NCBI GenBank assembly: GCA_964582415.1
Contig: CAZOSF010000071.1
Location: 1-11,606, forward strand
Source of the DNA: CAZOSF01 sp964582415
GTDB lineage: Bacteria; Bacteroidota; Bacteroidia; Flavobacteriales; Flavobacteriaceae
Direction: 5' to 3'
Length of the DNA stretch: 11,606 nucleotides
Position numbers and translations under genes: made by a program. Below are positions 7,052-11,606 of the stretch, piece after piece; the first letter of the stretch is position 1; each line of letters starts with the position of its first letter. Below the pieces are notes generated by a model. It searched no databases. It was not told the DNA's origin and worked only from the letters and a program-made list of their open reading frames with translations.

Positions 7052-7618
7052 ATGTGGGAACTCCTCAAACAGTGGGATACCCAAGCTTTTGTTTATTTAA
7101 ATTCATTGGGTTCTGAAACCTATGATCCCTTTTGGATATTTGTAACCCGCATCGATAGTTGGATTTTCCTTTTTGTTCTTTTCGGTTTTCTCATCTTTCG
7201 GTTTTACCCAAGAAAGCAAGCATGGCTGGTAACCGGATTTTTACTATTGAGTTTCTTTCTGACCTATGCGCTGAAGTTTGCTACGAAACTATCGGTAGAG
7301 CGATTACGTCCCAATCAAGACCCCTCATTAATCAGTTTTATTCGAATACTCCAATCCCCTCTCGATTTTAGTTTCTTTTCTGGGCATGCATCGGTGAGTT
7401 TTGCGGTGGTTACCTTTTTGGTGTATGCATTGAAGCCCTATACAAGATGGGTATACCTGTTTTTTATCTGGCCCATACTATTTTCCTTCAGTAGAATTTA
7501 TGTGGGAGTGCATTACCCAAGCGATATACTCATTGGAGCCATCATTGGAATGGGCATGGGGTATTTGGTCTATCGTATTCAGAAGGCCTTTTTCCGAAGA
7601 AGGGAAGCGGAAATGTAA
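7052..7618 (+). CDS. PAP2-family membrane phosphatase
   Basis: 188 residues with several hydrophobic segments (about 37-50, 57-72, 113-127, 132-147 and 159-175). The three PAP2 signature motifs are intact: K79-x6-R86-P87 (KLSVERLRP), FSGH at 109-112, and SR-x5-H-x3-D at 147-158 with His154 and Asp158. These build the phosphohistidine active site of type-2 phosphatidic acid phosphatases. Likely substrates are undecaprenyl pyrophosphate (lipid carrier recycling) or a lipid phosphate; the sequence does not decide. It begins with zero spacing after the tatA stop, with a possible ribosome site (AAGGAA) inside the end of tatA. Its stop is one base from that of the convergent O-methyltransferase gene, with no terminator visible between them. 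Confidence 0.9.
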   Translation: MWELLKQWDTQAFVYLNSLGSETYDPFWIFVTRIDSWIFLFVLFGFLIFRFYPRKQAWLVTGFLLLSFFLTYALKFATKLSVERLRPNQDPSLISFIRILQSPLDFSFFSGHASVSFAVVTFLVYALKPYTRWVYLFFIWPILFSFSRIYVGVHYPSDILIGAIIGMGMGYLVYRIQKAFFRRREAEM

Positions 7619-7619
7619 G

Positions 7620-8261
7620 TTACTTTACCCTGCTTAGGGTCAAACCGTCGCGTATGGGCAATAATACGGTTTCCAGACGTGGATCTTCATTCAACCGTTT
7701 ATTGTACTCTAATAGGGACTTGGTGTCGATATCATCTTCCTTTACGGGTGCTACCACCTTACCACTCCAAAGTACGTTATCGCTTAACAATAGTGCGCCT
7801 GAAGGTAATATTGGAAGTAATAAATCAAGGTAAGTAGGGTAGCTGCTCTTATCGGCATCGATGAATACCAATTCGAAGGGAATGTCCAAACTAGGAATAA
7901 TCTGTCGCGCATCCCCTAAGTGTTGAACGATTTCATCCCCTCTTCCGGATAAGTCGAAGTATTTCCGCTGCAAATCCCATAATTCCTCATTCACATCGAT
8001 TGTATGCAAGGCGCCACCTTTTTGCATGCCTTCCAACAGGCACAAGGCAGAATACCCGGTATACGTACCTATTTCAAGAATGTACTTTGGATTTTTGATT
8101 TTGGAAATCATACTGAGCACTCGGCCTTGAAGGTGTCCGCTGAGCATCCGTGGTGCAAGGACCTTTTGCCAAGTTTCCCTGCTTAGTTCCTGTAATAATT
8201 TGGGTTCGGCTTGGGAATGGGCTTCCGCATACCCTTCAATGTTTTTTGGAAGGAAATCCAT
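7620..8261 (-). CDS. Class I SAM-dependent O-methyltransferase (Methyltransf_3 / caffeoyl-CoA OMT-like)
   Basis: 213 residues, normal for the family. Seen: glycine-rich SAM loop EIGTYTGYSA at 63-72; an acidic residue after strand 2 (TIDVNEE, Asp89) for the ribose; and the divalent-metal set Asp135 (FIDADK), Asp161 and Asn162 (SDNVLW), as in catechol and caffeoyl-CoA O-methyltransferases. Family role: methylates a hydroxyl, often one of a vicinal diol, using Mg2+. The substrate is unknown. Its ATG overlaps the stop of the upstream ACMSD-like gene by one base (TAATG), so translation is probably coupled. That raises the idea of a kynurenine-derived phenol such as 3-hydroxyanthranilate as substrate, but genome compaction is an equally good explanation. 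Confidence 0.9.
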   Translation of the reverse strand: MDFLPKNIEGYAEAHSQAEPKLLQELSRETWQKVLAPRMLSGHLQGRVLSMISKIKNPKYILEIGTYTGYSALCLLEGMQKGGALHTIDVNEELWDLQRKYFDLSGRGDEIVQHLGDARQIIPSLDIPFELVFIDADKSSYPTYLDLLLPILPSGALLLSDNVLWSGKVVAPVKEDDIDTKSLLEYNKRLNEDPRLETVLLPIRDGLTLSRVK

Positions 8262-8932
8262 TACCCCAAAATCTTGTTGATCAATTGTTCCTTGGCAGCT
8301 TCATCCTCCCCAAACAACCATTGGAGCACGTTGTCCTCCCACATAGCATCGCATTCTTCTTGGGTAAGGATTTGGCGCTCTTTCGCAAGATCTAAAATCT
8401 TTCCTGGATAAGAAGATTGAGGGACGCTTTCCATTTCACCTAATGGATAGGGGTCATCCAAACCAATCAGTACTTGCTTACTGCCCTGATTTTTGATGAG
8501 TAACTGTAACGAACCCGTATCATGTACCAAGGTATCGAAGAAAATATTTTTATGACCTACACTTTTTCGTGGGTGGACTTTACCCTCAAACAAATCGGGT
8601 CGTCCATCGAATCCTTGTATACGCCGTCCTAAGTTGATCTGCGCCAATTGTGCTCCATGAGCAAAACATACGCGCATGTTTGGAAACTTAAACGCATAGC
8701 CATTCAAAGTTAGAAAGTGATAGGCATCCGCACATTGGGCCAACATCCAGATGAGGTGGAACCGCCAGGCCGTGTTTTCCAATTTGATGAATTTCTCCCC
8801 ATCATANNNNNNNNNNNNNNNNNNNNNNNNNNNNNNNNNNNNNNNNNNNNNNNNNNNNNNNNNNNNNNNNNNNNNNNNNNNNNNNNNNNNNNNNNNNNNN
8901 NNNNNNTTAATGCGAAGCTTGCGTCGTTTCAT
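8261..8932 (-). CDS. Amidohydrolase-family decarboxylase, ACMSD-like (2-amino-3-carboxymuconate-semialdehyde decarboxylase), gapped
   Basis: Begins MKRRKLRI, runs into 100 N, then continues for 181 residues. The visible part follows human ACMSD closely: NMRVCFAHG (KLKVCFAHG in human), GRRIQGFDGRPDLF, FDTLVHDTGSLQLL and GLDDPYPLGEME (GTDYPFPLGELE in human). It therefore carries the catalytic or metal His of FAHG and the metal Asp of GLDDP. The HxH pair after strand 1 and the HPWD-like motif would lie in the gap. Family role: removes CO2 from 2-amino-3-carboxymuconate semialdehyde, diverting tryptophan catabolism from quinolinate to 2-aminomuconate semialdehyde, the substrate of the ALDH gene nearby. 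Alternative: a related decarboxylase of the same superfamily. Full proteins are near 335 residues, so the gap hides much more than 100 bases. It is coupled to the downstream methyltransferase. Confidence 0.8.
   Translation of the reverse strand: MKRRKLRIXXXXXXXXXXXXXXXXXXXXXXXXXXXXXXXXXXYDGEKFIKLENTAWRFHLIWMLAQCADAYHFLTLNGYAFKFPNMRVCFAHGAQLAQINLGRRIQGFDGRPDLFEGKVHPRKSVGHKNIFFDTLVHDTGSLQLLIKNQGSKQVLIGLDDPYPLGEMESVPQSSYPGKILDLAKERQILTQEECDAMWEDNVLQWLFGEDEAAKEQLINKILG
8807..8906. other. Assembly gap or masked run of 100 N inside the ACMSD-like gene
   Basis: Exactly 100 N, the same length as the first gap. It removes the N-terminal metal motif and roughly the first half of the barrel. The expected missing length, from the family, is several hundred bases. 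Confidence 0.98.
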
Positions 8933-9019
8933 AGTCTAAATTTACAAAGATTTTTCGCTAACACTTGGGTTATTTTTCAATTATGTGCCTTGAATAATCT
9001 AAAACATTTGTTAAGCATA

Positions 9020-9050
9020 TTGACATGAAATTGATAGAAAATTATTTTTA
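9020..9050 (+). promoter_or_regulatory. Possible promoter of the Cys-rich lipoprotein gene
   Basis: TTG at 9020-9022, then 20 nt, then TATTTTTA at 9043-9050, a one-mismatch version of the Bacteroidota TTG...TAnnTTTG layout, ending 29 nt before the ATG at 9080. The whole 147-bp divergent spacer (8933-9079) is very AT-rich, so chance matches are likely. Confidence 0.3.
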
Positions 9051-9079
9051 CTAAGATGTTTAACTAAAATAGTGTAATT

Positions 9080-9769
9080 ATGAAAAATCTAATTTTTTTA
9101 ATTCTTATTTTATTTACTGCATGTACTGAAAATGAAATGGATAACAAACTTGAAACAGAAGTTCTAAGCGAATTAAATTATGAATCAACTTATCAATTTA
9201 GTCCTGACAAAAAATATAGTAGGGGTATTCCCATAATTGCACATAATGGGGTGGCCTATTTATTTGAAGAAAAAAAAGAAGGTGTGTTTAATAACGCCCT
9301 GATTATGCTTCCACAAGTGAGAGAAGATATTTCAAAACTAGATTCATTTCTAAAAGAAGCTGAACTAAAAAACGCAACTAGTAATCACGTTCTATTTACA
9401 AATAATCAGGGAGAGAAATGCTACTTCGTTGTTATGAATGAGGAAGGGCATGAACTGGTACATAAATTGAAAGAAGAGGGAGATGAAGTGACTATTGTTT
9501 ATGGGAAGGAACTTTCTCATTGGTATGGCGACAGTCGTTTTGAGATTGAAGAAATTTTCAATAACTCAAAAATCAAGAACATACATGACCTTTTATTGAA
9601 CCAACAACAAGATAGAGGGGTTAACACCTGCAGTAGTGGTGGGCCTGGTGCAACTTCCTGTTCTATCGATGACCCAATTTCTGGCTGTTCCGTTTCTTGT
9701 GCTTCAGGCTACTATGCCTGTTGTAGTGCTGGGAGTAATAATTGCTACTGTGTAGAACATAAGCAATAA
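9080..9769 (+). CDS. Lipoprotein with cysteine-rich C-terminal tail, function unknown
   Basis: 229 residues; I do not recognise a family for the main body. Signal peptide II: MKNLIFLILILFTAC, lipobox LFTAC with Cys15 as the lipidated residue, followed by charged residues, so it is probably anchored in the outer or inner membrane. Residues 20-180 are a mixed, charged domain with one cysteine (Cys114). From 184 on it turns cysteine-rich: Cys184, 194, 203, 207, 214, 215, 222 and 224, framed by GGPGATSCS and GYYACC. Eight cysteines in an oxidising compartment suggest a disulfide-knotted or metal-binding tail (inference). The gene is much richer in A+T than its neighbours: 56 G+C of 180 at 9121-9300 against 87 of 180 at 9841-10020. 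It lies on the opposite strand inside a catabolic block and has its own terminator, which suggests an acquired gene. Confidence 0.85.
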   Translation: MKNLIFLILILFTACTENEMDNKLETEVLSELNYESTYQFSPDKKYSRGIPIIAHNGVAYLFEEKKEGVFNNALIMLPQVREDISKLDSFLKEAELKNATSNHVLFTNNQGEKCYFVVMNEEGHELVHKLKEEGDEVTIVYGKELSHWYGDSRFEIEEIFNNSKIKNIHDLLLNQQQDRGVNTCSSGGPGATSCSIDDPISGCSVSCASGYYACCSAGSNNCYCVEHKQ

Positions 9770-9791
9770 TTTCAAAAAGCTATAACTATTG

Positions 9792-9820
9792 GAAAAGGAG
9801 CTATGGCTCCTTTTCTTTTT
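9792..9820 (+). terminator. Rho-independent terminator of the lipoprotein gene
   Basis: Ten-base perfect stem GAAAAGGAGC (9792-9801) / GCTCCTTTTC (9806-9815), loop TATG, then five T (9816-9820). It starts 23 bp past the lipoprotein stop and its T run overlaps the stop codon of the convergent SDR gene (9819-9821). On the minus strand the stem ends in TTTTCC, so it may also weakly stop the SDR transcript. Confidence 0.85.
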
Positions 9821-10604
9821 ATAAACTTTTTGTGCGTCCTCCATCAACCGGCACATTAATTCCATTGATATAGGAAGCCGACGGACTTGCCAAAAATCCT
9901 ACCGCATACGCTACTTCCTCTGGTTCGGCAAAGCGTCGCGCAGGAACGATGGATTTCATAAAGGCAGCCGCTTCGTCTTCCGATTTGTCCATTTTTCGTG
10001 CGGCATTTTTGATGATATCGTCCAAACGGTCGGTGGAGGTAAAGCCAGGAAGTACATTGTTCACCGTAATTCCGAAAGGCCCCAATTCGTTAGCAAGGGT
10101 TTTACTCCAATTCGCCACCGCGCCTCGAATGGTGTTGCTCACTCCTAAGCCATCGATAGGTTGTTTTACTGAAGTGGAAATAATATTGATGATACGTCCA
10201 TAACCCGCTTCCTTCATACCCGGGACCACATTCTGTGCCAGTATATGATTGCAGATTAAATGTTGGGAAAACGCATTCGTGAATTCTTCCACTTCCGCAG
10301 AGAAAATAGGTCCGCCTTTGGGTCCGCCAGTATTGTTAATCAAGATATGATAGGTTTTTCGAAGGGTAGCGTCGATAATGACTTCCTTTAAATGAGACGG
10401 ATTATTAAAATCTACGATTTTATAATCATGCTCTTGTTGGTTGGGTGTTGGAAGTTCTGCCAACGTGGCCTTTAATTTATCTTCACTTCGGGCTAAAAGG
10501 GTTATCGTCGCCCCTAAGGAAGCCAATTCGATGGCACTTGCTTTTCCAATTCCGGCAGTGCTGCCGCATACCAAAGCATTCTTATCATTTAGATTTAAAT
10601 TCAT
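9819..10604 (-). CDS. SDR-family oxidoreductase with degenerate catalytic tetrad, in aminomuconate-pathway context
   Basis: 261 residues with a Rossmann fold. The nucleotide loop is GSTAGIG at 14-20 (GxxxGxG), Asp65 lies in VDFNN, and NNTGG at 90-94 replaces NNAG. The active site is unusual: after the serine strand (IINIISTS, 138-145), the position of YxxxK is occupied by SNTIR (156-160), so the catalytic Tyr reads Ser156 and the Lys reads Arg160. The C-terminal half (ITVNNVLPG, 179-187, and INVPVDGG, 249-256) is classical. This matches the beta-ketoacyl-reductase-like SDR subgroup described as lacking a perfect tetrad. It starts 3 bp after the ALDH stop, so it is co-transcribed with that gene. 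A step in 2-aminomuconate metabolism is likely, but the reaction is unknown and ordinary reductase chemistry is doubtful. Confidence 0.88.
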   Translation of the reverse strand: MNLNLNDKNALVCGSTAGIGKASAIELASLGATITLLARSEDKLKATLAELPTPNQQEHDYKIVDFNNPSHLKEVIIDATLRKTYHILINNTGGPKGGPIFSAEVEEFTNAFSQHLICNHILAQNVVPGMKEAGYGRIINIISTSVKQPIDGLGVSNTIRGAVANWSKTLANELGPFGITVNNVLPGFTSTDRLDDIIKNAARKMDKSEDEAAAFMKSIVPARRFAEPEEVAYAVGFLASPSASYINGINVPVDGGRTKSL

Positions 10605-10607
10605 CTC

Positions 10608-11606
10608 TTAGGATTCATAGTTAATACATACATTCTTCGCTTCCGTGAAGAAACGCAGGGCTTCAAATCCACCCTCACGACCTACCCCACTGGCTTTTAC
10701 CCCTCCAAAAGGAGTTCTTAAATCCCTGTTCAACCAAGTATTTACCCAGACGATTCCAGCCTCAATTTGCTTGCTCATCCGTAAGGTTCGATCCAAATTG
10801 GAGGTCCATAGGGTAGACGACAGGCCATATTTTACACTGTTGGCGTAAGCGAGTACTTCTTCTTCTGTTTCAAAGGGCATAATCGTAACCACTGGGCCAA
10901 AGATTTCCTCTTGATTCACACGGCAATGGGGGTCTAAGATTTCTATGACGGTTGGTTCTAAATAATACCCCTTTTCAAATCCTTTTACCACAACCCTTTG
11001 GCCTCCCGCTAGAATTTTTCCCCCTTCTTCCTGTGCCAGGGAGATATAGGATTCAATTTTATCTCGGTGGGCTTCAGAAACCACAGCACCAAGATTTACC
11101 TCGTCCATAGGATTTCCTACTCTCAGTTGTTTCACTTGCTCCACAAAGTCTTTTTTGAATTGTTCATAGATAGGCTTTTCCACAAAAATCCGACTCCCAC
11201 AAAGGCATATCTGTCCTTGATTGGCAAAAGAGGAGCGGACAGTAGTTTTTAGCATCTTTTCATAGTTGCAATCGGCAAAGATGATGTTGGGATTCTTACC
11301 TCCCAATTCCAAGGATAGTTTTTTGAACATAGGTGCCGCAGTTCGGGCAATATGTTCTCCGGTTTTGGTGCCTCCCGTAAAGGAAATGGCTTTGATGTGT
11401 GGGTGTTCTACAATAGCTTGGCCCGCACTTGCTCCGGTACCATGAACGATATTCAGAACGCCTTTGGGTAATCCGGCTTCGGTAAGGATTTCTCCCAACA
11501 AATAGGCAGTCATTGGAGTGATCTCACTAGGCTTTGCCACGACCGTATTTCCTGCAGCAATCGCTGGGGCCACTTTCCATGTAAAGAGATAGAGCGGGAG
11601 GTTCCA
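10608..11606 (-). CDS. Aldehyde dehydrogenase, ALDH8A1 / 2-aminomuconate-semialdehyde dehydrogenase-like, 5' end off the window
   Basis: 332 residues visible, running in frame to the right edge from WNLPL, which is part of the PWNxP motif. About 150 N-terminal residues are missing. Seen (numbered from the first visible residue): KPSE at 25-28 for NAD(P); catalytic Glu100 in LELGGKNP; nucleophile Cys134 in NQGQICLCGSR with a second cysteine at 136; EEIFGP; and TPFGGVKASGVGREGG. NQGQICLCGSRIFVEKPIY and NTWLNRDLRTPFGG closely follow human ALDH8A1 (NQGEICLCTSRIFVQKSIY and NCWLIRELNLPFGG), which oxidises 2-aminomuconate semialdehyde with NAD. With the ACMSD-like gene downstream, this is the likely substrate. 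2-hydroxymuconate semialdehyde is the close alternative. It leads a minus-strand operon with the SDR gene 3 bp downstream. Confidence 0.88.
   Translation of the reverse strand, partial: WNLPLYLFTWKVAPAIAAGNTVVAKPSEITPMTAYLLGEILTEAGLPKGVLNIVHGTGASAGQAIVEHPHIKAISFTGGTKTGEHIARTAAPMFKKLSLELGGKNPNIIFADCNYEKMLKTTVRSSFANQGQICLCGSRIFVEKPIYEQFKKDFVEQVKQLRVGNPMDEVNLGAVVSEAHRDKIESYISLAQEEGGKILAGGQRVVVKGFEKGYYLEPTVIEILDPHCRVNQEEIFGPVVTIMPFETEEEVLAYANSVKYGLSSTLWTSNLDRTLRMSKQIEAGIVWVNTWLNRDLRTPFGGVKASGVGREGGFEALRFFTEAKNVCINYES

Noticed and set aside
6434..7084. Minus-strand open frame of 216 codons across the M1 3' end, terminator and tatA
   Set aside because: It crosses a strong terminator, a promoter box and two confident plus-strand genes, and its product is low-complexity and phenylalanine-rich.
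8715..8806. Possible frameshift in the ACMSD-like gene right after the gap
   Set aside because: The other two frames soon hit stops, while the annotated frame aligns ungapped with human ACMSD up to FAHG (for example MLAQCADA against MPAETTIA).
9600..9769. Separate small bacteriocin-like peptide gene at the lipoprotein's cysteine-rich end, with a GG leader site
   Set aside because: There is no independent start codon or ribosome site, and the tail is in frame with the lipoprotein. GGPGA as a processing site is only a guess.

Overview
The window looks like chromosomal DNA of a Flavobacteriaceae bacterium (Bacteroidota). The evidence is a secreted protein with a type IX secretion (T9SS) C-terminal sorting domain, a CarboxypepD_reg-like protein beside a DUF6702-type protein and an M1 peptidase, PepE, TAnnTTTG-type promoter boxes, G+C in the mid-40s percent, and tightly packed genes. 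I do not assign a genus. Two runs of exactly 100 N (4792-4891 and 8807-8906) interrupt genes, so both of those gene models are incomplete.

Left part (1-3062): a VanY-like M15 peptidase on the minus strand, cut by the left edge, is divergent from a large secreted BNR/Asp-box protein with a T9SS sorting domain. That gene converges on the dipeptidase gene pepE, with only 8 bp between the stop codons and a compact hairpin there. Middle (3151-6694): three co-directional envelope genes encode an exported CarboxypepD_reg-like protein, a DUF6702-type protein and an M1-family metallopeptidase. A strong terminator ends this block. Next (6779-7618): tatA and a PAP2-family membrane phosphatase are joined with zero spacing, behind a promoter box that almost touches the tatA start codon.

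Right part (7620-11606), mostly minus strand: in transcription order, an ALDH8A1/aminomuconate-semialdehyde-dehydrogenase-like enzyme (cut by the right edge), an SDR protein with a degenerate active site, an ACMSD-like amidohydrolase and an O-methyltransferase. ALDH plus ACMSD points to the kynurenine / 2-aminomuconate branch of tryptophan breakdown: ACMSD decarboxylates 2-amino-3-carboxymuconate semialdehyde and the ALDH oxidises the resulting 2-aminomuconate semialdehyde. The earlier genes (kynurenine monooxygenase, kynureninase, 3-hydroxyanthranilate dioxygenase) may lie beyond the right edge.

This catabolic block is split by a plus-strand, AT-rich gene at 9080-9769 with its own terminator. 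It encodes a lipoprotein whose last 46 residues hold eight cysteines. It is the least explained gene here and the best candidate for something undescribed. The rest is ordinary housekeeping and envelope gene content. I see no RNA genes, CRISPR array, insertion sequence or phage, and no gene-free stretch longer than about 150 bases.
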